64,000 nt of DNA from Pseudomonas persica (GTDB taxonomy: Bacteria > Pseudomonadota > Gammaproteobacteria > Pseudomonadales > Pseudomonadaceae), in NCBI RefSeq assembly GCF_900291015.1, contig NZ_OLKL01000027.1, positions 56,254-120,253 of the forward strand, written 5' to 3'. Position 1 is the first letter of the stretch, and each line of letters opens with the position of its first letter. The position numbers were made by a program, and so were the translations under genes. Positions 45,110-53,832 of the stretch are shown here, piece by piece. The notes under the pieces were generated by a model, which was not told where the DNA came from, made no database searches, and saw only the letters and a list, made by a program, of their open reading frames with translations.

Positions 45110-45400
45110 TAGTGGGAGCGGGCGAGTCGAGGCGTCGAACCGCCGCGAACACCGGCAAAGCCGGTGCCAAGCACCGCGTTGGATTCTTCGCGGGTGAACC
45201 CGCTCCCACAGGGAAAGCGAACAGCCTGCCAACTCGGCTCTCTACACGACAGCGCAGCCCGAAGGGCTGAGTGACCTCCCACAGGGACTGCGCTGGCTTC
45301 GAGTTGACGCTATACCTGTGGGAGCGGATCGCTTGGCAATTCAGTTCTCTACGTGACAGCGCAGCCCGCTGGGTTTGCTATCTCGGTGTTGACAGCGGGT
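45110..45400. repeat. Clustered REP module downstream of bcsC
   Basis: One GAGTCGAGGCGTCGAACCGC arm, a GGCAAAGCCGGTGCC hairpin and TTCGCGGGTGAACCCGCTCC are followed by CTCTACACGACAGCGCAGCC and a second copy of the tail (TTCTCTACGTGACAGCGCAG). Two tails in a row suggest serial insertion of the same module. Confidence 0.75.
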
Positions 45401-45449
45401 ACGCCACGCCACCATTATCCAGCCATACCCACGCAACGGGCTTTCCAGC

Positions 45450-45551
45450 ATGTCCATCTTCAACCACGCCATTTCCGCTTCGGGCTTCATTGCCCAGGCA
45501 GGCGCGTGCGTTGCCGTTGCCAAGAAATCCAAGAAACAGCCGCTCATCTGA
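45450..45551 (+). CDS. Possible 33-residue small protein
   Basis: A short ORF between the bcs operon and the DapA-family gene encodes MSIFNHAISASGFIAQAGAC then VAVAKKSKKQPLI: a small hydrophobic first half, a Cys and a basic tail. It ends 10 bases before a perfect 12-bp hairpin. The ribosome site is weak (ACGGG, spacing 10). No homologue is known to me. It is reported because the codon use looks orderly and the position is suggestive, not because function is clear. Confidence 0.35.
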   Translation: MSIFNHAISASGFIAQAGACVAVAKKSKKQPLI

Positions 45552-45561
45552 CCGAGGCGCG

Positions 45562-45590
45562 CTGTCTCGTCAGGTGGGCTGACGAGACAG
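45562..45590. terminator. Perfect 12-bp hairpin
   Basis: CTGTCTCGTCAG (45562-45573) pairs with CTGACGAGACAG (45579-45590) around GTGGG. It follows the small ORF and precedes the DapA-family gene. It has no T-tract, so it may be a terminator or an operator. Confidence 0.5.
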
Positions 45591-45673
45591 AAGGCGCCAG
45601 GTATCCCTGCCAGACCACTTCGACTCTTCGCCCTGCTGACGCTGACTTTCGGTCAACATCAGGAGTTTTTTGC

Positions 45674-46540
45674 ATGTCGAATTTCCGTGGTATCTGGATC
45701 GCCCTCGTCACGCCATTGCGTGCCAATGAAATCGACTTCCCCGCCCTGGAAAAACTGGTGAAGAAGCTGCTCGAAGACGGTGTGGCCGGTTTTGTTGTGT
45801 GCGGTACCACGGGCGAGGCGGCGGCGCTGTCCAAGGCCGAGCAACTGGCTGTGCTGGACGCTGTGCTGGCCTGGGTGGAGCCGGGCAGGGTGGTGATGGG
45901 CCTGTCGGGTTACAACCTGCGCGAACTGTTGGCCTTCCAGGCCGAAATACAGCAGCGTGACCTTGGCGGGCTTCTGGTCCCCGCACCGTGCTACATCCGG
46001 CCTTCGCAGGCCGGCATCGAGGCGTTCTTTCGCACCGTGGCTGATGCCGCCAGCGTGCCGGTGATCGTCTACGACATTCCCTACCGCACCGGGGTCCGCA
46101 TCGAGCGTGAAACCCTGCGCCGCATCGTGCGCCACCCGCGCATTGCGGCGGTGAAGGACTGCAGCGGTGACAGCGAGACCACCATGGCCCTGATCCAGGA
46201 CGGCCACGCCCAGGTGCTGGCCGGTGAGGATGCTCAGATCTTCAACAACCTGTGCCTGGGTGGCGCGGGGGCCATTTCGGCTTCGGCGCATGTGCGGGCC
46301 GACCTGTACGTGCGCATGTTGCAGCAGGTCGACCATGGCGACTGGGTGGCCGCGCGAGGGACGTTCTACCGGTTGCTGCCGTGGATAAAGATGGCCTTTG
46401 CCGAGCCTAATCCGGCCGTGGTCAAGGCGGCATTGCAGGTGCAAAACCTGATTGCTGACGAGCTGCGCGAGCCCATGCAGGCCTGCACGGAAACGACCCG
46501 GGGCAAGCTGCAAGGCGTGCTGGACCTACTCGGCGCCTGA
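45674..46540 (+). CDS. DapA family aldolase (dihydrodipicolinate synthase-like)
   Basis: This 288-residue TIM-barrel class I aldolase matches DapA: WIALVTPLRANEIDFPALEK, FVVCGTTGEAAALSKAEQLA, VPVIVYDIPYRTGVRI (Tyr base) and the Schiff-base Lys in RIAAVKDCSGDS. AGGAG lies eight bases before the ATG at 45674. No other lysine gene is near, and P. putida has a separate main dapA, so this copy may act on another 2-keto acid. The 3' end overlaps the convergent acetyltransferase gene by 15 bases. Confidence 0.88.
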   Translation: MSNFRGIWIALVTPLRANEIDFPALEKLVKKLLEDGVAGFVVCGTTGEAAALSKAEQLAVLDAVLAWVEPGRVVMGLSGYNLRELLAFQAEIQQRDLGGLLVPAPCYIRPSQAGIEAFFRTVADAASVPVIVYDIPYRTGVRIERETLRRIVRHPRIAAVKDCSGDSETTMALIQDGHAQVLAGEDAQIFNNLCLGGAGAISASAHVRADLYVRMLQQVDHGDWVAARGTFYRLLPWIKMAFAEPNPAVVKAALQVQNLIADELREPMQACTETTRGKLQGVLDLLGA

Positions 46541-47002
46541 GGCGGCGGCTGCACGTGGCCGCAGGGGCTTTTCCATCGGCTGATAGACCAGCCCGGCAAA
46601 CTCGCCCACTTCGCCTGCCAGGCTGAAGCCGTAGCGCTGGTAGGCAGGCACCGAAGACAACGATGCCCTGACCGTGACGACTTCAGCCCCGGCATGCTCA
46701 AGCGCGGCGCTCATGAGCCGTGCGCCGATGCCTTGCCGTTGCCACCTTGGTGCAATGAACAGCATCGCCACGTGGCGGCCTTCCTTGAGTTCGATCAACC
46801 CCGCGATGGCACCGTCCACGACGCAGACCAGTATCAGGTTGTCGCCCTGCATGCGCTCGGCAAACGCCAAGGGCGCGGCCACCTTGGTGAAGGTTTCGAT
46901 GCCTTGTGCCGACAGCGAGGGCGCGACCGCCTGCATGAAGGCATCCAGGCATACGGCGCTGGCGTGGGTGAGGTCGTCAGGGGTGAGCTTGCGTATGTGC
47001 AT
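46526..47002 (-). CDS. GNAT family acetyltransferase
   Basis: This is a 158-residue protein. GRHVAMLFIAPRWQRQGIGA carries the acetyl-CoA motif (QRQGIG), followed by RLMSAALEHAGAEVVTVRAS and YQRYGFSLAGE. The substrate is unknown. It is divergent from the alpha/beta hydrolase gene 68 bases away. The ATG at 47002 matches typical GNAT starts (MHIRKLTPDDL). Confidence 0.88.
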   Translation of the reverse strand: MHIRKLTPDDLTHASAVCLDAFMQAVAPSLSAQGIETFTKVAAPLAFAERMQGDNLILVCVVDGAIAGLIELKEGRHVAMLFIAPRWQRQGIGARLMSAALEHAGAEVVTVRASLSSVPAYQRYGFSLAGEVGEFAGLVYQPMEKPLRPRAAAASGAE

Positions 47003-47070
47003 GGTAGTCGTCCGTGTCTGGTATCGTCCTGTTGCCAACTTTAACCTGTTACTGGATCAAGGACCGAGCC

Positions 47071-47682
47071 ATGACGACTTCACCGGAAAAAATCCTGTTC
47101 CTGCCAGGCGCCTCTGGCGACATTGCCTTCTGGCACCCGGCGGCCGCAGCCATCAGAACGTCAGCAATCGTCCGGCACATGGGCTGGCCCGGTTTCGGCA
47201 ACGAGCCAGCCAAGCCGAATGTTGCCTGCCTGCAGCACCTCGCAGCCCTTGCCCTTGGCGAAGTCGACAGGCCCACGGCCTTGGTGGCGCAGTCCATGGG
47301 TGGGGTGGTTGCGATGCTCCTCGCGCTGGAGCGTCCAGAGTTGATTACGCACCTGGTCCTGAGCGTGACGTCAGGCGGCCTGGACCTTTCTGCCTTTGCT
47401 GCTGCTGACTGGCGTGCAGAATTCGAGGCGCAGAACCCCAGGCTGCCACGCTGGTTCCTCGATGACCGCACTGATCTGACGGCGCGCCTGTCCGAGCTGG
47501 GCATGCCTGTACTACTGCTATGGGGAGACGCAGACCCGATCAGCCCCGTCGCTGTTGGCGAGTGCTTGATGCAGTTGATACCAAACGCCAGCCTGGAGGT
47601 GTTCGCCGATGCTGGCCATGACCTCGGCCATAGCCATGCCGCAGCGGTCGCGCGCCTGATTGACGCGCACCTTGCTTCCTGA
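47071..47682 (+). CDS. Alpha/beta hydrolase
   Basis: This is a 203-residue protein with LFLPGASGDIAFWHP (oxyanion region), the nucleophile elbow VAQSMGGVVAML, the acid in LLLWGDADPISPV and the His in DAGHDLGHS. It is somewhat shorter than typical esterases of the fold, without a cap domain. AAGGACC precedes the ATG. Its substrate is unknown. It is convergent with the ferredoxin-M24 fusion gene, separated by eight bases. Confidence 0.85.
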   Translation: MTTSPEKILFLPGASGDIAFWHPAAAAIRTSAIVRHMGWPGFGNEPAKPNVACLQHLAALALGEVDRPTALVAQSMGGVVAMLLALERPELITHLVLSVTSGGLDLSAFAAADWRAEFEAQNPRLPRWFLDDRTDLTARLSELGMPVLLLWGDADPISPVAVGECLMQLIPNASLEVFADAGHDLGHSHAAAVARLIDAHLAS

Positions 47683-47690
47683 CGGTCGTT

Positions 47691-49379
47691 TCAAGCTGCC
47701 GTAGCCACGACCGGCCTGGCTTCGCCAATCAGGATGTCTTCAAAGAACGCCCCGACCGGTTCGGTAGGGTGGCACAACTGGATCTCCAGCACCCACACCA
47801 CCTCGCTCGGGACGATTTCCACTTCGGCCAGTTTGTCTTGCCCATACAGCACATGCGGGAAGTCGGCGATGCGATGCCCGGCCAGGTTGCGCTCCAGCTG
47901 CCAGCCTTTTGCCTGGGCACTGCGCTCGGCGAAGTCATACAGTTCGCGCCCGTTCAGGCCACGGCCCCAAGCCTGGCGGGTTTCGTCGAACACTTCATGC
48001 AGTGCCTTGACGCAGGCGTGGTGCAGCTCGTGCTGGCCAAACACGAAGGTGTCGCCATAGTCGCCCTCATAGCCGCCCCATACCGGGCCGACATCGACTA
48101 CAACGATATCCGTGGTACGTAATACACGTTGCAGATCAATGCCTTGGCGCGGCGTACGCACGGTGTCGTCGCCAAAACGGATGTAGGTCGGGTGCCAGGT
48201 GTGCGATGCGCCCATCGCCTGCAAGGTTTGCGCGGCCATCGCCAGCGCCTGGGCGGTGGTCATGCCGACTTGGAGCTGGCTGGCGATCGCCGCCACGGCC
48301 CGTACCGACTGCTCGCGGGCCGCGAGCATGCCGTCCAGCGCATAGCGCGGGCCGACCTTTTCCAGCTGCGGGTGCAATGGGCGGGTTGTTGAAGCCTCGG
48401 GCGCCAGCGCGCCGCTGGCAACGAAAGCCTCTGCGACAAAGCGATGGGGCTGCAAGCCTGCCGCGAGGCACTGCTCGCGCGCCTGGCTGATCATCGCGGC
48501 ATTGCCGCAGGCATAGACCTGGGTGTCGGCCCAGCGATGGGCCTGGGCCAGCGCTACCTGCTGCACCCGCGCCTGGTCCGACAGCACCGGGTACCAGCGG
48601 AAGTGAGCGTGCGCGCGGCTGGCCTGGTCGAGAAACTCACGGTCATAGAAGTCGGCGCTCGATCTGCCGCCCCAGTACAACGTGACCTCGGCATCACCTG
48701 CCAGGGCGGTCAGCAGCAATGGCTTGATGCCGGCGTAACCTGTACCGGTGGCGAACAGCACCAGCGGGCGCTGGTCCTCGTGCTGCCAGGTGCAGGCACC
48801 CACCGGCCCTTCTAGCTTCAAGGTGTCACCGGCATGCAGGGTTGGCAACAGGCGTTCGGTAAACAGGCCGCCATTGACCTTGCGGATGTGAAACACCAGT
48901 CGCCCCTGGTCCTGGGCGGGCAGGTTGGCGATGGAAAAACAGCGGCTGTCGCCGTTGTCGAGCCGAAAGCGTACGTACTGGCCAGCCCGCACCGCCAATG
49001 GCTGTGCAGGCTGCAGCACCAGTTCGACGATATCGGCGCTCAGTTCGCGTTTGTCATGAACCTGTGCGTGGATTTCCAGTGCAGGGGTTTCCAGGGACCA
49101 GCCGGGGATTTCCAGGCACATGTCACTGCAGGCGTGGCTCTGGCACAGCAGCATTTCGTCGGCTGCCAGGGGGTAGCAGGGCGCGGGCGTATCTGCCGCC
49201 CGCTGCTTGTCCCGATACTGCCCCGACACCACCTTGACCTTGCACGACCCGCAGGCGCCGCGGCGGCAGGAGAAGGGCACCGGCAGGCCGCTGGCGAGCA
49301 TGGCATCGAGCAGCAACTCCTGGCTGGCGTCGAAGGTTTTGCCCGAGGGCGACAATTCAATGACGTGACGGTTTTGCAT
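47691..49379 (-). CDS. Fusion of 2Fe-2S ferredoxin, FNR-type reductase and M24 (aminopeptidase P fold) domain
   Basis: This is a 562-residue protein. Residues 1-95 form a plant-type ferredoxin with Cys 38, 43, 46 and 79 (CRRGACGSC, LLCQ). Residues 100-330 form an FAD/NAD reductase (RCFSIANLP, LVFHIRKVNGGLFTERLLP, LVLFATGTGYAGIKPLL, VYACGNAAMI). Residues 345-560 form an M24 fold with likely metal ligands DVG and GDYGDTF, GHRIADFPH, WVLEIQL and FFEDI. The two halves are normally separate proteins. I chose the ATG at 49379 (GAGG upstream) over GTG at 49385. It is divergent from a MocR regulator. A metal hydrolase or lyase coupled to electron transfer is possible; the substrate is unknown. Confidence 0.85.
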   Translation of the reverse strand: MQNRHVIELSPSGKTFDASQELLLDAMLASGLPVPFSCRRGACGSCKVKVVSGQYRDKQRAADTPAPCYPLAADEMLLCQSHACSDMCLEIPGWSLETPALEIHAQVHDKRELSADIVELVLQPAQPLAVRAGQYVRFRLDNGDSRCFSIANLPAQDQGRLVFHIRKVNGGLFTERLLPTLHAGDTLKLEGPVGACTWQHEDQRPLVLFATGTGYAGIKPLLLTALAGDAEVTLYWGGRSSADFYDREFLDQASRAHAHFRWYPVLSDQARVQQVALAQAHRWADTQVYACGNAAMISQAREQCLAAGLQPHRFVAEAFVASGALAPEASTTRPLHPQLEKVGPRYALDGMLAAREQSVRAVAAIASQLQVGMTTAQALAMAAQTLQAMGASHTWHPTYIRFGDDTVRTPRQGIDLQRVLRTTDIVVVDVGPVWGGYEGDYGDTFVFGQHELHHACVKALHEVFDETRQAWGRGLNGRELYDFAERSAQAKGWQLERNLAGHRIADFPHVLYGQDKLAEVEIVPSEVVWVLEIQLCHPTEPVGAFFEDILIGEARPVVATAA

Positions 49380-49396
49380 ACGCACCTCGGGGCAAA

Positions 49397-49441
49397 TGGA
49401 GGTTCGATTGTTGCTATAGTCCAGGACCAGTAGAACCTCCA
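49397..49441. promoter_or_regulatory. Inverted-repeat operator between the fusion gene and the MocR gene
   Basis: TGGAGGTTC (49397-49405) and GAACCTCCA (49433-49441) are perfect 9-base inverted arms, 36 bases centre to centre, in the 78-base divergent gap, with TATAGT at 49414-49419 between them. MocR-type regulators commonly bind such spaced sites near their own gene. Confidence 0.65.
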
Positions 49442-49457
49442 GTTTTGGTTAATTCAC

Positions 49458-50957
49458 ATGGTCCAGCTCCGCAAATGGCAGCCGCTGCTCAAGCTCGACG
49501 GGGCGCAGCCGCAGGCTTCGTACAGGCAGATTGTCGAGGGCCTGGTAGCGGCGATCAGCGAAGGCCGCCTGCGCCCCGGCACGCCGTTGCCCGGCACGCG
49601 GGAAATGGCGCAACTGCTGAACGTCAATCGCAAGACGGTAATCCTCGCCTACGAGGAAGCCGAGACCAAAGGCTGGCTGGAAAGCGTGCAACGCCGTGGC
49701 ACCTTCGTCAGTCGGCAACTGGCAATTGGCACCCTGCCCGAGCCCGATGCCGCGCGGCCCTTTGCCCTGGAGCTGCGAGAGGAGCCTGGCGTTGCCTACT
49801 TCACGGCCAACGAACAGGCTGCCGCGCAGCAGGATCGGCCGGGTGCGCTGTTCTTCGACAACGGTGCCTGTGACCACCGCCTGCTGCCGCAGACCGTTCT
49901 GCACCGTTATTACCGTAATGCCTTGCGCAACAGCTTCGCCGCCAACACCGTGCGCCATGGCAGCGCGTGCAGCAGCCATTACCTGCGCAGCGCCTTGGCC
50001 GACATGCTGCGGCACAATCGCAGCCTGAACGTTGGCGCCGAGCATATCTGCCTGACCCAGGGCGTGCAGATGTCGCTGTACCTGGTGGCCAGCGTGCTGC
50101 TCGAGCCCGGTGACGTCGTGCTGGTCGAGCGCCTGAGCTATCCGCCTGCGTGGGAGATCTTCCGCCAGCTGGGCGCCCGGCTGGTGACCGTGGGCCTGGA
50201 TGACGAGGGCTGCCAAGTCGACCAGATCGATGCACTGTGCCGGCTGCACAAGGTGCGCATGCTGTACATCACCCCCCATCACCAGTTCCCGACCACGGTC
50301 AGCCTGCCTGCCGGGCGCCGGCAGCAGTTGCTGGAGCTGGCCCGGCAGCACGACTTTTGCGTGGTCGAGGAAGACTACGACCATGAGTACCACTTTGCCG
50401 GGCGGCCTTACCTGCCGTTGGCCAGCGACCGTCAGCAGCGGCACGTGATCTACATTGGTTCATTGTCCAAGTCCTTGGGCAGTACGTTCCGTTGCAGTTT
50501 CATCGTGGCGCCGGCGGAGGTGGTCGCGGTGCTCGAGCGCAGGGCGACGCTGACCCTGGGGCAGGGCGATGCGGTGATGCAGCAGATGCTGGCGGACCTG
50601 ATCAATGATGGCGAGCTGAAGAAACACTTGCGAAGGGTTGCCAAGGAGTATCGCCGGCGTCGGCAGACCCTGTTGGCTTGCTTGCGCGATGCCTTTGGCG
50701 AGCAGGTAACCGTGCGCGAGCCGGAAGGTGGGCTGGCGCTGTGGGTGAGGTTTGCTGACGGGGTCGATGTGGATCAGTTGGTTGGCAAGGCGTTGGAGTT
50801 GGACCTGGTGGTACGCAGTGGCCGGCAGTTTTCGCCGTTTGGTCATGCGGAAAATGCCTTGCGCCTCGGGTTCGCCTCGCTGGACCTGGATGAAATCCGG
50901 CTGGCCACACAGCGTTTGGCGCAAGCGGCGAAGGCGATTGCAACATCGGTCCTGTAG
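49458..50957 (+). CDS. MocR/PdxR-type regulator (GntR HTH fused to aminotransferase-like domain)
   Basis: This is a 499-residue protein. Residues 15-85 form a GntR winged helix (YRQIVEGLVAAISEGRLRPG, LLNVNRKTVILAYEEAETKG). Residues 130-490 are an aminotransferase class I fold with a PLP-type lysine in YIGSLSKSLGSTFR and EEDYDHEY as an early block. These regulators sense PLP or an amine ligand. It is divergent from the ferredoxin-M24 fusion, whose promoter it probably controls. Confidence 0.9.
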   Translation: MVQLRKWQPLLKLDGAQPQASYRQIVEGLVAAISEGRLRPGTPLPGTREMAQLLNVNRKTVILAYEEAETKGWLESVQRRGTFVSRQLAIGTLPEPDAARPFALELREEPGVAYFTANEQAAAQQDRPGALFFDNGACDHRLLPQTVLHRYYRNALRNSFAANTVRHGSACSSHYLRSALADMLRHNRSLNVGAEHICLTQGVQMSLYLVASVLLEPGDVVLVERLSYPPAWEIFRQLGARLVTVGLDDEGCQVDQIDALCRLHKVRMLYITPHHQFPTTVSLPAGRRQQLLELARQHDFCVVEEDYDHEYHFAGRPYLPLASDRQQRHVIYIGSLSKSLGSTFRCSFIVAPAEVVAVLERRATLTLGQGDAVMQQMLADLINDGELKKHLRRVAKEYRRRRQTLLACLRDAFGEQVTVREPEGGLALWVRFADGVDVDQLVGKALELDLVVRSGRQFSPFGHAENALRLGFASLDLDEIRLATQRLAQAAKAIATSVL

Positions 50958-50994
50958 GAGCAACGGTCTTGCTCAAGCTCTGAAAGCTAGCGCA

Positions 50995-51160
50995 ATCCCT
51001 GTGGGAGATGGCCCAGCCCTTTGGGCTGCGCTGTCGCATAGAGAACTGAATTCGCAAGCGGTCCGTGCATCCTGTGAGCGGCTTTAGCCGCGAACAATCC
51101 AACGCGGTGCATGGCACCGGCTGCGCCGGTGTTCGCGGCTAAAGCCGCTCCCACAGGGGC
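50995..51160. repeat. REP module, inverted orientation
   Basis: GGGCTGCGCTGTCGCATAGAGAACTG-type tail (inverted copy of the 45240 and 27470 tails) leads to CTTTAGCCGCGAACAATCCA, a GGCACCGGCTGCGCC hairpin and GCGGCTAAAGCCGCTCCCAC. The gap 50958-51282 holds only this repeat and the promoter region of the following gene. Confidence 0.8.
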
Positions 51161-51282
51161 CCTGAGCGCCCCGGCGCCGACTTTGCCGGGTAATGCGAGC
51201 GGGGGCAAAGCATCGACTTCCTCGGCCGATGAGGATAGCCTCGGTGCAAAGCTGCTGATCAGACAATAGAAAAATCATCGCC

Positions 51283-52187
51283 ATGCCTGCAGGTTTTCCC
51301 GGGTTACCCTCACTCAATGCGCTACGGGTGTTCGAAGTGGTAGCGCGTCACTTGAACTTTCGCCTGGCTGCCGAGGAACTCGGCGTCACCCAGGCGGCCG
51401 TTGCCCAGCAGATTCGCGGGCTGGAGGCCGGCCTGGACGTTCGCCTGTTCGAACGTTTGCCGCGTGGCCTTGGCCTGACCGATGCCGGGCAGGCCTACAG
51501 CACCAGCGTGCGCAGCGCCTTGGCGATGATCGACGAAGCCACGCGGCTGCTGCGCCCGGCGCCATCCCATCTCACGGTCAGCGTAACGCCAACCTTTGCT
51601 TCGAAATGGCTGATCCCCAAGTTGGGGCACTTTGCCGAGCGCAACCCCGAGATTGACCTGCGGGTGCTGGCCAGCGACCGGCTTTCGCACTTTCATACCG
51701 ATGGTGTGGACCTGGCCGTGCGTTATGGCCAGCCGCCGTTCGGTACCGGGCTGAACGCCGAGTTGCTGATGGCGCAGCCGGTGGTCGCGGTGGCAAGCCC
51801 GGCGTTGTTGGCAGAAGTGGGCTGGCCAGAGGGTTTCGCCGCCTTGCAGCGCTATGTGGCGTGCACGATGCGCACAACTTCTGGCCGCAGTTCTGCGCCG
51901 CGGTGTTCCCAGGCCACCCGGCGCCCACGGCCAAGACCGTGCGTTTCAACCAGACCTCGCTGGCCATCGAAGCGGCCATTGGCAGGCAGGGCATCACCTT
52001 GGCCAGCCATGCCTTCGTCAGCGACGATATCGCCGCTGGCCGGCTGGTGCAGGTGTTCTCCCAGCAACTGTGGCAGGACAAGGCGTTCTACCTGGTATGG
52101 CCGCGCAAGGGGCAGCCGCCGGCGGCCCTGCAAATCGTCAGGGCGTGGCTCAAGGCTCAGGCTGACGAAAGAAAATCTACTGGCTAG
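51283..52187 (+). pseudogene. LysR family (GcvA-like) regulator with a frameshift
   Basis: The first frame encodes a GcvA-type LysR start (LPSLNALRVFEVVARHLNFR, ELGVTQAAVAQQIRGLEAGL), then LTVSVTPTFASKWLIPKLGH and DGVDLAVRYGQ. Near 51850 the reading shifts, and the rest (HDAHNFWPQF, RFNQTSLAIEAAIGRQGITL, RAWLKAQAD) continues in another frame to 52187. A single indel explains it. It could be a true pseudogene or a sequencing error. The neighbouring SDR gene may have been its target. Confidence 0.8.
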
Positions 52188-52276
52188 GCGAAGTCCGGCT
52201 GCCTCCCTCCGCATCTGCGTGGCTGCTAGTGTGAATGCACTTGCAAACACAGGGTTCCATCGCCGAAGGAGGCAAT

Positions 52277-52981
52277 ATGTCTGTGGAAAAAGTCGCCATC
52301 ATCACCGCCGGTGGCAGCGGCATGGGCGCAGCAGCGGCACGTCGTCTGGCTGCCGACGGCTTCAAGGTCGGCATCCTGTCATCTTCGGGCAAGGGCGAAG
52401 CGCTGGCCAGGGAACTGGGCGGTATCGGTGTTACCGGTAGCAACCAGTCGGTCGCGGACCTGCAGCGCCTGGTGGATGCCGTGGTCGGGAAGTGGGGGCG
52501 CGTCGATGTGCTGGTCAACAGCGCCGGCCACGGCCCGCGCGCGCCGATCCTGGAGATCAGCGACGAAGACTGGCACAAGGGCATGGACACCTACCTGCTC
52601 AATGTCATCCGCCCGGCACGCCTGGTGGCGCCAATCATGCAACGGCAGAAGGGCGGAGTGATCATCAACATCTCTACCGCCTGGGCATTCGAACCCAACG
52701 AAATGTTCCCCACATCGGCAGTGTTCCGCGCGGGACTGGCGGCGTTCAGCAAAATCTTCGCCGACACCTATGCCGCGGACAACGTGCGTATCAACAATGT
52801 ATTGCCGGGCTGGATCGACAGCCTGCCGGCTACCGAACAGCGTCGTGACAGCGTACCGCTCAAGCGCTATGGCTCCAGCGAGGAAATCGCCGCCACCATT
52901 GCATTCCTGGCCAGCGACGGGGCTGCTTATATCACCGGGCAGAACATCAAGGTCGATGGTGGCCTGACGCGCAGTGTCTGA
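52277..52981 (+). CDS. SDR family oxidoreductase with a non-canonical active site
   Basis: This is a 234-residue Rossmann protein. The cofactor loop is ITAGGSGMGAAAARRLAADG (G-rich, GSGMG), with VLVNSAGHGPRAP (NNAG-like) and the catalytic Ser in IINISTAWAFEP. The usual YxxxK is missing: the aligned segment reads MFPTSAVFRAGLAAFSKIFA, with no Tyr at the expected place. VNNVLPGWIDS-like sequence and GQNIKVDGG follow. GAAGGAGG lies before the ATG. It probably binds NAD(P)H but may not be a standard dehydrogenase. The broken LysR gene lies upstream. Confidence 0.82.
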   Translation: MSVEKVAIITAGGSGMGAAAARRLAADGFKVGILSSSGKGEALARELGGIGVTGSNQSVADLQRLVDAVVGKWGRVDVLVNSAGHGPRAPILEISDEDWHKGMDTYLLNVIRPARLVAPIMQRQKGGVIINISTAWAFEPNEMFPTSAVFRAGLAAFSKIFADTYAADNVRINNVLPGWIDSLPATEQRRDSVPLKRYGSSEEIAATIAFLASDGAAYITGQNIKVDGGLTRSV

Positions 52982-52987
52982 CCGCCG

Positions 52988-53386
52988 TCAGTGCGCGACC
53001 GTCGGCAGCATGCCGGAGCCCTGGGCCTTGTGCGCGGCTTCTATCAGCTGCAGGTTGCGGCTGCGCAGTGCGTGATTGTTGCCAACACGCAGGTTGGAGC
53101 GCAGCGCCAGGGTTTCGGCCTGTGCATACTGCCCTTGCTGAAGGCGCAGGACGCCAAGGTAGTGCAGGGTTGCCGGGTTGTTCGGCTGAATGTGCAGCGC
53201 GCGCTCCAGGGTGGCCGCCGCCTGGTCCAGTTGGCCGTCGGCATACTGTTGCGAGGCGGTTTCGATCAGCACGGTCGAGGCATTGTTGCTGCGTGCGGGC
53301 GCGGAGCGCTCCCCGGCCAGTGCGCCTGATGCCGTGATTGCGCTGAACAACAGGAGCAAGGCTGACAGAACAGGTGTGCTGGGCAT
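52988..53386 (-). CDS. Secreted TPR-repeat small protein
   Basis: This is a 132-residue protein with a signal peptide (LSALLLLFSAITASGALAGE) and about two TPR motifs (QQYADGQLDQAAATLERALH, ATLHYLGVLRLQQGQYAQAE). It is probably periplasmic and involved in protein-protein contacts. It is convergent with the SDR gene, seven bases apart. Its partner is unknown. Confidence 0.75.
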   Translation of the reverse strand: MPSTPVLSALLLLFSAITASGALAGERSAPARSNNASTVLIETASQQYADGQLDQAAATLERALHIQPNNPATLHYLGVLRLQQGQYAQAETLALRSNLRVGNNHALRSRNLQLIEAAHKAQGSGMLPTVAH

Positions 53387-53499
53387 CGGCGGGAGACTCG
53401 GCAGGGCTTGGGCGGGGGGAGTAACTGTCTTACCGAAGGTATGACGCCGCCCTTGGCGAGTGCGAAGTCGTTGTAGGAGTGGCCGGCGCGCGCCTTCAG

Positions 53500-53832
53500 T
53501 TATCGATCATGCTTCGAAGAGGAACGCCCTGCCTTGTTGTGCTCCTTGGAGTTGGCGATGGCTGACCGGGTGGTACCACGGCCGTTGTCATCGTTGCGCA
53601 AGCTTCCATAGTGATTGCCGCTCTCGCCATGGTTGCGCGTGGCCTTGCCGGCATGATCACTCTCGTAGCCGGCGCCATTGCCGTTGAACCCACCCTTACC
53701 GCCACCATGTCCACCGCCGTTGCCACCACCTTTGGCATACGCGGAACCGATCGGCGAGACATCGGCAGGCAACAATGCGGTTGCGCCGAGCGCCAGGGCA
53801 CAAGTAAAGACGGCTACCAGGGTGTTGTTCAT
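53500..53832 (-). CDS. Glycine-rich secreted protein, paralogue 1
   Basis: This is a 110-residue protein: signal peptide (LVAVFTCALALGATALLPAD), then SPIGSAYAKGGGNGGGHGGG and a polar Gly/Asn/His/Ser tail (GNHYGSLRNDDNGRGTTRSA). It is homologous along its whole length to the protein encoded at 53965-54420, which is longer because of an expanded Gly run. Both genes face the same way in tandem. The function is unknown; low-complexity, surface or matrix proteins are a possibility. Confidence 0.7.
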   Translation of the reverse strand: MNNTLVAVFTCALALGATALLPADVSPIGSAYAKGGGNGGGHGGGKGGFNGNGAGYESDHAGKATRNHGESGNHYGSLRNDDNGRGTTRSAIANSKEHNKAGRSSSKHDR

